This document shows, piece after piece, positions 12,088-18,348 of a DNA stretch of 18,947 nucleotides (positions are counted from its first letter, which is position 1; every line of letters starts with the position of its first letter). Under the pieces are notes generated by a model that saw nothing but the letters and a program-made list of their open reading frames with translations, did no database searches and was not told the DNA's origin. The position numbers were made by a program, and so were the translations under genes. This DNA comes from Candidatus Saccharimonadota bacterium (GTDB taxonomy: Bacteria > Patescibacteriota > Saccharimonadia > Saccharimonadales > Saccharimonadaceae). Location: NCBI GenBank assembly GCA_002861585.1, contig PJQJ01000010.1, positions 2,425-21,371 of the forward strand, in the 5' to 3' direction.

Positions 12088-14934
12088 TTAGGGAATCAGC
12101 GAGTAAGTCTTGTACTGGAATTCATTCCAGTCAGTGCTTGATGAGACAAACTGTACCTTAATCCGAAGAGAGCTTTTGCCACTCGTGTACTGGGCAGGAA
12201 TCTTGAAGTCATTTTCTGCCCATCGGTGATGGAAGTTTTCACCAGCAACACGCCAGGTACCAACTTGCTGCCCATCAACGGATACTACTGCAGTCTGGTT
12301 GGCAACCGCTTGGTCAAACATACGACGCAGGGTAACACCCTGGTTATTTGGATCAACTGCCATCGTGAATTGGCTGTAGCCCTTATGTGCGCGGCCAGTT
12401 GAAGAGCTTTCCACTGTATCTAGTTCACCGTCAAAGGTAAAGGTTCGTGAACCCCTCCAGGTTGAACCATTAACGGAGTAAGAGTGCTTCTTCTCACTAG
12501 TGCTATTATTAACATTAAGAGTGTCAGATAGAACTTGCTTCACTTCTGGCTTTGAGTAGTAGTGAACAAGAGTCCATGCATTGCTGACGGTCTCGTCATT
12601 GCCACCATGCTCAATGGTAAAGCGAAGGTCATTGCGATATGGAATTGCATCAGATATGAAGGTTCGGTAGGCAGAGACTTTTGCCTGATCACCCTCGTTT
12701 CCGTTGAAGGTATTTCCGTGAGTCGGAAGTGCAAATGGTCCGTGTTCATAGTACCAACCACCGTTATAAAAGTCTTCGGTACCGGTGCCGTGAAGCTGAG
12801 GTGTTCGACTGTTGTCGATCAATGCTCGCTCGTCACCCTCTAGGAACCAACGACTATTATGACCACCTTGTTGTGATTCAACGACGCTCACAACTTGCCC
12901 TGAACCCTTGGTGTCAAGCAGTACAATATCCTTGTCCAACTGTGTTGGTTTTGTCACATTGTACTGAGTCTTGAAGTAACCAACGTTTTGGAAAGAGCCA
13001 GTGTACTCTTTATGTCGAATTTCGTACGTAACGTCGCTAAGTTCACCCGTAGTGTTGTTAACAAGCTTTACGACTGCACGATTTGCATACGGCATTGGGA
13101 AGTACATGTAGAGGGAGCCGTCTTCATTCATGCCGTAGGCAAGTGAACGAGTTTCATGCTGCGGTCCAAATTCGCCGATACCAAAGAAGCCGCTCAGAGG
13201 TGCATCAACGCTTGGTGTTGTCTCTCCATCCCAGAAGATTTGAACCTTGGTGTTATTTAAGATATCGCGCTGGCTCGCATTTGTTGGGTAATCGTAGTCT
13301 CGGCTGCCAGACCATGTTTCGTTGGTATTTGTGTAATTGTGAGCAGTTTCCGAATCAGTGTTTCCGACATTTAGTTCATCGCTAAGGACCCGAGTTGCGT
13401 TGATCTTGCTATAGGTCCAGTAGGTAAACTCTGTCCAGTCAGTCTCTGAACTTAAGAACTGAAGTTGCACATTAATGCTGCTTTTGCCAGCGGTAAGAGT
13501 GGCAGGGATATCAAATCCGTAGGTTCGCCATGAATCCGTCTTATCTGTTCCGGCTGTTGTCCAGTTGCCGACAAACGTACCATCGACGTATACTGCTGCA
13601 CTCTGATTAGCTACAAAGTAGTCTAATCGGCGCTTTAGAATAACACCTTGGTTTGATGGGTCTACGTTCATAGTAAACTGACTAGTGCCCTTGTGTGAGC
13701 GGCCATCATCAGTCGGACTGGTGTCTACTGGGTAGCTAAAAGTTCTATGACCCTGCCAAGCAGCGTTGTTAATAAAGTAATTGTGAGCTGTTTCGGATGT
13801 AGAATTACTAACATCCAATTTGTCGGTTTCTACGCTGGCGCCGCCGACGGTGCTATTGATCCAGTAGGTAAACTCATTCCAGTCAATATCGGAGCTAACA
13901 AAAGCTACTTTGATGGTAATTGATGACTTGCCTGCTGTGAATGACGAAGGAATTTCGAATTTTGAATCCCGCCACTGGTTAGTTATGTCGAAACCTGGTG
14001 TAGACCATTCGCCGACAAGATTACCATCGACGTATACGTTGGCCTTTTGGTTGCCAATACCGTAATCAAGGCGCCTCTTTAGGGTAACGCCCTCGTTAGA
14101 CGGGTCGATAGCAGCGGTAAACTGGCTGTATCCTTTGTGGGCGCGGCCGTCATCAGCAACGCGTACGGCTGGAGATTGGTTGCCGACAAGACCAGGAACG
14201 TTCAATTTTATAGAAGAGAGCGAACGAGGGCCAGCTTGGTCAAGCAGGGTAGTGCTTGCGCCGGCAGCTACGTTTGCGGTACCGTTAGCCACTACGTTAC
14301 CCTCATCAGATTTTGGATCTGCACCCACTTGGTTAAAGAGGTTGCGGACTGTGCTTGAATCTTCGTTGCCGGTCCAGGTTGTGACTGGGGTTCCAGGATC
14401 GAACTTGTGGTAGTTGAAGTTAAAGTAGAAACGTGATGAAGCGTCGTTTGTAGCGATCTTAATACCGGAAGTATAAGACATTGGTAAGTAGCTATAAGCT
14501 CCACCACTTGAAAAGGCACGATCGCCAACGAGCGGGTTAAGGAATGGAGCATTCTTACCGCTAAAGAAAGCACTAAAGGTAGTGTTTATACGTGGAGTCG
14601 TCTCTCCATCAAAGTACACCTTGAATGATGCATTAGGATCGTAGCCAGTAAACCACATACGGTACACTGCACCCGCTCCCTTTTGATCTAAAAGGATTTT
14701 ATCGCCATTAGCCTCTTTATATAGAACATTGCTAAAATCATCGTTGCCACCAGTCCTATCGAAGCTCGAATTCTGTCCTGCTTGTTCATGCAGTTTTAGA
14801 TTTGGTAGTTGCTCGAAGCTACTTAAGGCATTTAACCCTTGGCTTTCAGGAGCTACTGCACCGGCTGTAGGCGGCGTAAATATAACCAAGTTTAATAGAA
14901 GGACCAATGCGGTCCCAACACGTGCTACTTTCAT
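12088..14934 (-). CDS. Secreted DUF2961/GH172 glycosidase with three beta modules
   Basis: A 948-aa protein. The signal peptide is MKVARVGTALVLLLNLVIFT followed by a probable cut after AGA (about residue 26). The DUF2961 (GH172) catalytic domain is split: 40-255 (with SSFDRTGGNDDFS and AGAVYRMWFTG) and 555-795 (with VQIFWDGETTPSVDAPL, YFPMPY, RWFLEGDE and HGTGTEDFYNGGWYYEHGP). Glu699 and Glu720 are 21 residues apart, the spacing I recall for the catalytic pair of the characterised difructose-anhydride GH172 enzyme. Three repeats of a roughly 100-residue beta-sandwich module (GRxHKGxSQFT...DPxNQGVxLkR...DWxEFxYwxyS) sit at 260-360, 409-508 and 847-945; the first two interrupt the catalytic region. 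Known GH172 activities are on fructofuranose anhydrides and D-arabinofuranosides; the substrate here is inferred only. AAGGAG precedes the ATG. A terminator follows. Confidence 0.85.
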   Translation of the reverse strand: MKVARVGTALVLLLNLVIFTPPTAGAVAPESQGLNALSSFEQLPNLKLHEQAGQNSSFDRTGGNDDFSNVLYKEANGDKILLDQKGAGAVYRMWFTGYDPNASFKVYFDGETTPRINTTFSAFFSGKNAPFLNPLVGDRAFSSGGAYSYLPMSYTSGIKIATNDASSRFYFNFNYHKFDPGTPVTTWTGNEDSSTVRNLFNQVGADPKSDEGNVVANGTANVAAGASTTLLDQAGPRSLSSIKLNVPGLVGNQSPAVRVADDGRAHKGYSQFTAAIDPSNEGVTLKRRLDYGIGNQKANVYVDGNLVGEWSTPGFDITNQWRDSKFEIPSSFTAGKSSITIKVAFVSSDIDWNEFTYWINSTVGGASVETDKLDVSNSTSETAHNYFINNAAWQGHRTFSYPVDTSPTDDGRSHKGTSQFTMNVDPSNQGVILKRRLDYFVANQSAAVYVDGTFVGNWTTAGTDKTDSWRTYGFDIPATLTAGKSSINVQLQFLSSETDWTEFTYWTYSKINATRVLSDELNVGNTDSETAHNYTNTNETWSGSRDYDYPTNASQRDILNNTKVQIFWDGETTPSVDAPLSGFFGIGEFGPQHETRSLAYGMNEDGSLYMYFPMPYANRAVVKLVNNTTGELSDVTYEIRHKEYTGSFQNVGYFKTQYNVTKPTQLDKDIVLLDTKGSGQVVSVVESQQGGHNSRWFLEGDERALIDNSRTPQLHGTGTEDFYNGGWYYEHGPFALPTHGNTFNGNEGDQAKVSAYRTFISDAIPYRNDLRFTIEHGGNDETVSNAWTLVHYYSKPEVKQVLSDTLNVNNSTSEKKHSYSVNGSTWRGSRTFTFDGELDTVESSSTGRAHKGYSQFTMAVDPNNQGVTLRRMFDQAVANQTAVVSVDGQQVGTWRVAGENFHHRWAENDFKIPAQYTSGKSSLRIKVQFVSSSTDWNEFQYKTYSLIP
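12100..12396 (-). repeat. Beta-sandwich module copy 3 (C-terminal)
   Basis: Encodes residues 847-945 of the glycosidase: GRAHKGYSQFTMAVDPNNQG ... SSTDWNEFQYKTYS. It closes the protein after the catalytic domain. Confidence 0.75.
13411..13710 (-). repeat. Beta-sandwich module copy 2 (internal)
   Basis: Encodes residues 409-508: DDGRSHKGTSQFTMNVDPSN ... SETDWTEFTYWTYS. It is more like copy 1 than copy 3 by eye (both have LKRRLDY and SSxxDWxEFTYW). Confidence 0.75.
13855..14157 (-). repeat. Beta-sandwich module copy 1 (internal)
   Basis: Encodes residues 260-360: ADDGRAHKGYSQFTAAIDPS ... SDIDWNEFTYWINS. Linkers with D(K/E)LxVxNxxSExxHxY stand between the copies and before copy 3, so the repeat unit is nearer 145 residues. 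Confidence 0.75.
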
Positions 14935-14942
14935 TCTTTCTC

Positions 14943-14954
14943 CTTAATCATAAG
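14943..14954 (-). promoter_or_regulatory. Shared 12-bp element upstream of GH172 gene
   Basis: CTTATGATTAAG (minus strand) lies 8 nt before the ATG and runs into the GGAG Shine-Dalgarno. The identical 12-mer occurs at 16601-16612 just before the second kinase gene. Its ends (CTTA/TAAG) are inverted repeats. Confidence 0.4.
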
Positions 14955-15042
14955 CACTATGATGCCTTATTATTCAATCGCTGCATAGTCTATTCTTTTT
15001 CGAAAAAAATGAAGTCGTTTCAAGAAGTATTTGGACTGGAGA

Positions 15043-15071
15043 TTACTGTTACTTAGGCAGCCTAACAGTAA
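15043..15071 (-). repeat. Inverted repeat over the kinase stop codon
   Basis: Nine-base perfect arms TTACTGTTA (15043-15051) and TAACAGTAA (15063-15071); a competing inner stem is TTAGG/CCTAA. It spans the last codons and stop of the kinase gene. It may end or stabilise that transcript, but no T tract follows on the minus strand. Confidence 0.45.
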
Positions 15072-16599
15072 ATGTTGAGCCTTTACCGATAGTTGATTTT
15101 ATGTCTATCGTGCCACTGTGCAAATCAATTATCTTTTTTGCCCAGTAGAGTCCAAGACCGGAACCCCCCACTGAATTAGAAAGCGGATTACTAATGCGTG
15201 TAAACTTCTTAAATAACTTATTGATGTCTCTCTCAGCAATACCGACGCCTTGATCGCGGATAGCTATAGATATGCTCTTCTTCGTGCATTTGACGCTAAC
15301 AATGATTGATTTTCCCTCAGGAGTATATTTGCTTGCATTATCAATTATGTTCTCAAGAACCATACGTATTCGCTCTTCATCCAAAAGCGCCTCGCATTCT
15401 GTTTTCGGGATAGAGAGAGTTACTGTTTGTTGTCGTGACGCAAAAGTAGTCTTTTGTTCATCAATAATGCTCTGCAGTAGCTTATTGATATCTATATTAC
15501 GTTTTTGAAGGGTTACTTTTCCCGCATCTATATTCGCTACTTTCAAAAGATCATTAACAATTTGAATTTGTCGCTCATTGCTCTCGTAAGCAGTAGTCGC
15601 CATAAGCTTCTGATCCTCATTCAAATCGCCTGCGTATCCCTCCAGTAACATACCTATGTACTGCTTTACGCCAGTAGCAGGAGTACGCAGTTGATGCGAT
15701 GCCAATGATATAAACTCACCCTTAACTTCGTTTAGTTTCTTCAGGTTATCGCGCTGCATCGCCAAAAAGGCCAGCCGCTCTTCATTCTTCTTAAGAGCTA
15801 ATGCAGCTTCGCGTTCAGAAGTAAGATCACGAGCTTCAATAACGGTGCCAACTGGAGTACCGTTTTTGACGATTGGACTAGCAGTAAAGGCAACCGGGTA
15901 AAAAGAACCGTCTTTGTGAACAAAAATCTCTTCACCGTGCTCACGTATATTTTTAGGCAATGCCCTGTCAATGGGGCACTCAAGCAGGGGATAGGGAGAG
16001 CCGTCGGGCTTCGTGTGATGAACAAATGTATGCAGCGGTGCGCCACGTACCTCTTCAAGCTTAAAGCCAGTCATCTCCTCTGCGGCATAGTTCATAAAGG
16101 TGCAGTGTTGATTTTCGTCCATCAGAAAGAGTGCCAGCGAGGCGTTATCCATCACTGTAGCTAAGAGTTTTGCCTGCTGCTTTAATTCTTTCCGAGCTAG
16201 GACCGCATCTGTTACCTCGAAGCCATGTATTAATACACCAATTGTTTGGTCATTCTCATCCTTGAAGGGCTGGAAGACGAAATTAACATATGCGTTCTCG
16301 GTCTTTCCCGTTAGGTGTCTATCTATAGCAACTTTGCGCTCTTTACCAAATACAGCCTCTTCAGTATCAAAGACATGCTCGACAAGTTCAAAGTAGCCCT
16401 GTCCCTCAATTTCAGGATAGGCTTCACGCATATCTTTGCCAATAATAGACCTGTTACCGAAAAAACTTTTGAACGATTCATTTGCTAAAGTCACCACACC
16501 CTCTCGGCCTATAAGCAGTGCGATAAGAGCTGGAGCTTGATTGAATAAAGATTGGAGCTTGTCTTTATCTGTAAAAGAATCGAGCATTTGTTTTTTCAT
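15049..16599 (-). CDS. Soluble histidine kinase with two PAS domains
   Basis: A 516-aa kinase with no membrane helix, so it senses in the cytoplasm. PAS 1 (about 14-135) includes LFNQAPALIALLIGREGVVT; PAS 2 (about 145-265) includes FMNYAAEEMTGFKLEEVRGA and a PAC-like end EARDLTSERE. Then come a coiled linker, HisKA with His302 in FISLASHQLRTPATGV, and the HATPase with N box NIIDNASKYTP (417-427), G1 DQGVGI (449-454), F box LFKKFTR and G2 GGSGLGLYWAKK (478-489). The catalytic half is close to that of the kinase at 8486-10084. A 5' TATACT (minus strand, 16611-16616) lies 11 nt before the ATG. No response regulator is adjacent. It is transcribed toward the glycosidase gene 114 bp downstream. Confidence 0.9.
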   Translation of the reverse strand: MKKQMLDSFTDKDKLQSLFNQAPALIALLIGREGVVTLANESFKSFFGNRSIIGKDMREAYPEIEGQGYFELVEHVFDTEEAVFGKERKVAIDRHLTGKTENAYVNFVFQPFKDENDQTIGVLIHGFEVTDAVLARKELKQQAKLLATVMDNASLALFLMDENQHCTFMNYAAEEMTGFKLEEVRGAPLHTFVHHTKPDGSPYPLLECPIDRALPKNIREHGEEIFVHKDGSFYPVAFTASPIVKNGTPVGTVIEARDLTSEREAALALKKNEERLAFLAMQRDNLKKLNEVKGEFISLASHQLRTPATGVKQYIGMLLEGYAGDLNEDQKLMATTAYESNERQIQIVNDLLKVANIDAGKVTLQKRNIDINKLLQSIIDEQKTTFASRQQTVTLSIPKTECEALLDEERIRMVLENIIDNASKYTPEGKSIIVSVKCTKKSISIAIRDQGVGIAERDINKLFKKFTRISNPLSNSVGGSGLGLYWAKKIIDLHSGTIDIKSTIGKGSTFTVRLPK

Positions 16600-16600
16600 T

Positions 16601-16616
16601 CTTAATCATAAGTATA
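16601..16616 (-). promoter_or_regulatory. -10 box and shared 12-bp element, kinase gene
   Basis: On the minus strand TATACT (16611-16616) overlaps CTTATGATTAAG (16601-16612), the same 12-mer found before the glycosidase gene. Confidence 0.4.
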
Positions 16617-16664
16617 GCTTCATTAGGGTTAATTAGTATACGGCTCATCATTAAAAATAGTTAT

Positions 16665-16693
16665 TTGATAATTCATCATTCTGCGCTTATAAT
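16665..16693 (+). promoter_or_regulatory. Consensus-like sigma70 promoter
   Basis: TTGATA (16665-16670), a 17-bp spacer, and TATAAT (16688-16693). Transcription should start near 16700, giving a 25-nt leader with a weak AAGGAA before the ATG at 16725. It is the strongest promoter in the window by consensus match. Confidence 0.7.
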
Positions 16694-16724
16694 TGCACTC
16701 AAAGCATAAGGAATATAACTAAAA

Positions 16725-17066
16725 ATGACATATGTCCCTGGCGCTACTGGCGCAAGCAAAATTGCCACCAGCGGTGATGTGGCTCTAAACAATCCTGATA
16801 CGGGTCATGTACTTGCGTATGATGCATCCGTACAAAAGTGGAAAAATGCAACTCAGGTTGGTCCATATTCGCTTCCATCTCCCTGGCCTATTGATGCGCG
16901 AGCTTCTGTAGGTAAACAAGGCGTGGCTCGACCAAACGCAGCTATCGTAAACTGGCTTGTTGATGCAGGGCAGACACAGCCTTCAAACTTCAATAACGGT
17001 ACAACACAACCAGCTGTCTATCCTGGTGATTGGTTGTCTGAAGAAGCTGTCGCTACTGTTGTATAA
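16725..17066 (+). CDS. Surface/tail-fibre-like protein fragment, 113 aa
   Basis: The N-terminus MTYVPGATGASKIATSGDVA followed by LNNPDTGHVLAYDASVQKWK resembles the short repeat NNPxxGqvLtYdaxtqkWkNa that is common in phage tail-fibre and bacterial surface proteins. The second half (WPIDARASVGKQGVARPNAA ...) is Pro/Trp-rich and not recognised. There is no signal peptide or membrane helix, so it may be cytoplasmic, a phage-derived remnant, or exported by another route. It has a strong promoter of its own, which argues against decay. Confidence 0.55.
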   Translation: MTYVPGATGASKIATSGDVALNNPDTGHVLAYDASVQKWKNATQVGPYSLPSPWPIDARASVGKQGVARPNAAIVNWLVDAGQTQPSNFNNGTTQPAVYPGDWLSEEAVATVV

Positions 17067-17085
17067 AGACGAGCTTCGCAAGATG

Positions 17086-17121
17086 GCTGTTTCGTAATGT
17101 ATCTAACGTTTCTAAAACAGC
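17086..17121 (+). repeat. Possible weak hairpin after the 113-aa gene
   Basis: GCTGTTT (17086-17092) and AAACAGC (17115-17121) with a 22-nt loop that has a small CGT/ACG inner pairing. It could be a weak terminator; there is no T tract. Confidence 0.3.
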
Positions 17122-17160
17122 AAATAGTATATTCTTGAGTAGTAACTTGAGAGTATCAAA

Positions 17161-17868
17161 ATGTTTTTTATTCCTTTCGGTACAAAAGAACGTACACGGC
17201 GACAACGATTTCCATATGTAACGTGGGCTTTAGTGCTCGCTAATATTGCGGTATTCGCCTATCAGATATACTTGCAATCATCTATAGGACCGGCTGCATT
17301 TGCTAGTTTTATAAACCTATTTGCAACTACTCCTACCGACATAACCGATGGAACGCCATTCGAATTAAGCCTGCTGACCTCTATGTTTATGCATGCCGGC
17401 CTCCTTCATATAGCGGGCAATATGATCTATTTACTGCCATTTGGTGATAATGTCGAAGATCGTTTAGGACACGTGCGTTACATTATTTTTTATCTGTTAT
17501 GCGGTTTTATTGCCACGCTGGTCTATGTCCTATTTAATCCCAACTCAACTATTCCACTGCTTGGTGCAAGTGGCGCTATTGCTGGAGTTTTAGCCGGATA
17601 CTTGGCGCTACATCCTACCGGCTCAGTGAAGGGACTTCTGATAATTATTATTTTCGTAACCCGAATATCTCTACCCGCATTTATCTTTATCGGCTACTGG
17701 ATAGCAACACAAATTTTCTACAGTGTGTCATCTTTTGGAACGATGAGTGATGAAGGTGGTGTTGCATTTCTGGCTCACGTCGCTGGTTTCGTAGCGGGTC
17801 TAGTCCTTGCACCGCTTTTAGCTGCCGGTCGGCCTAAGCAAGACCAAGCACAAGAGTTTTTGGGCTAA
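17161..17868 (+). CDS. Rhomboid family intramembrane serine protease
   Basis: A 235-aa protein with six to seven hydrophobic helices. The rhomboid signatures are all present: FMHAGLLHIAGNMIYLLPFG (residues 76-95) with His83 and Asn87 of the HxxxN motif, the nucleophile Ser137 in LLGASGAIAGVLAGY, and the catalytic His206 in LAHVAGFVAG. Rhomboids cleave membrane-spanning substrates within the bilayer; the targets here are unknown. The length is normal for a bacterial rhomboid. The start ATG follows a weak GAGAG about 7 nt upstream. The preceding 94 bp contain only a weak hairpin. Confidence 0.92.
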   Translation: MFFIPFGTKERTRRQRFPYVTWALVLANIAVFAYQIYLQSSIGPAAFASFINLFATTPTDITDGTPFELSLLTSMFMHAGLLHIAGNMIYLLPFGDNVEDRLGHVRYIIFYLLCGFIATLVYVLFNPNSTIPLLGASGAIAGVLAGYLALHPTGSVKGLLIIIIFVTRISLPAFIFIGYWIATQIFYSVSSFGTMSDEGGVAFLAHVAGFVAGLVLAPLLAAGRPKQDQAQEFLG

Positions 17869-17869
17869 A

Positions 17870-17885
17870 TTAGTAAGATTACTAA
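17870..17885 (+). repeat. Short palindrome, possible operator
   Basis: TTAGTAA-GA-TTACTAA, two 7-bp arms separated by 2 bp, immediately after the rhomboid stop and 65 bp before the next gene. It is suited to a dimeric regulator or a small hairpin. Confidence 0.35.
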
Positions 17886-17949
17886 CAGTCTATCCTAATA
17901 AGCTCATCTACAATTGAGTCAAGGTGGAAACCAAAAGGAGGCAAAAGTT

Positions 17950-18186
17950 ATGAACTTTAATTTTGAGCAGTTTAAAAACCTTGGCGATTTAAAAGAAGTG
18001 TGGAATCGCCTACAGGAGCGAAACTGGTCTGGTCTTATTGAGGCAATTCAAGAAGTCCGAGACGAAAAGGGTAATACAGAACCATTAACGAAGACTGAAG
18101 CAGCAGCACATCAGGCGGAAGCTGAAGGTTATGATTTCCCTCAAAATCCAATTGAGCTCGCTAAACTGCTAAGCACAAAGTTTTAA
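17950..18186 (+). CDS. Small soluble protein of unknown function, 78 aa
   Basis: The protein begins MNFNFEQFKNLGDLKEVWNR and is helical and acidic, with a middle EAAAHQAEAEGYDFPQNPIE. No membrane segment and no recognised domain. An AGGAGG Shine-Dalgarno (17936-17941) about 8 nt upstream fixes the ATG at 17950; a longer TTG reading from 17914 would start upstream of that site and is not needed. The stop is followed after 1 nt by a 36-aa membrane peptide gene, so the two are probably translated together. Confidence 0.6.
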   Translation: MNFNFEQFKNLGDLKEVWNRLQERNWSGLIEAIQEVRDEKGNTEPLTKTEAAAHQAEAEGYDFPQNPIELAKLLSTKF

Positions 18187-18187
18187 C

Positions 18188-18298
18188 ATGAAGAATCAAA
18201 GCGGTAAAATCAAAGTTAGATTTTTCTTCTGGCCAAGTCTTATAATTAGTATCGTTTTGAGTGTTCTTTTAACGTTAATTTTAAATATTGTCCTGTAG
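18188..18298 (+). CDS. Single-TM micropeptide, 36 aa
   Basis: The ORF starts one base after the upstream stop and encodes a basic N-terminus (MKNQSGKIKVR), then one clean membrane helix (FFFWPSLIISIVLSVLLTLI) ending in LNIVL. The 1-nt gap fits translational coupling with the 78-aa gene. The charge pattern predicts an N-in topology. Function unknown; the KVRFFFWPSLIISIVLS pattern looks like a membrane-protein family rather than random sequence. Confidence 0.55.
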   Translation: MKNQSGKIKVRFFFWPSLIISIVLSVLLTLILNIVL

Positions 18299-18332
18299 AA
18301 AATAAGCCTATCTACCCCTGTTGATCGCAACG

Positions 18333-18341
18333 TGGTACACT
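18333..18341 (+). promoter_or_regulatory. Extended -10 box, leaderless start
   Basis: TGG-TACACT ends 7 nt before the ATG of folD at 18349. It matches the box before the gene at 635. Confidence 0.55.
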
Positions 18342-18348
18342 TAAGAGC

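Noticed and set aside
14135..14413. Plus-strand frames opposite the glycosidase gene
   Set aside because: Antisense shadows of a clear long coding region without start signals or protein-like composition.
12088..14934. Repeats in the glycosidase as a tandem DNA repeat or CRISPR-like array
   Set aside because: The similarity is at protein level with diverged DNA, and the copies are hundreds of bases apart.
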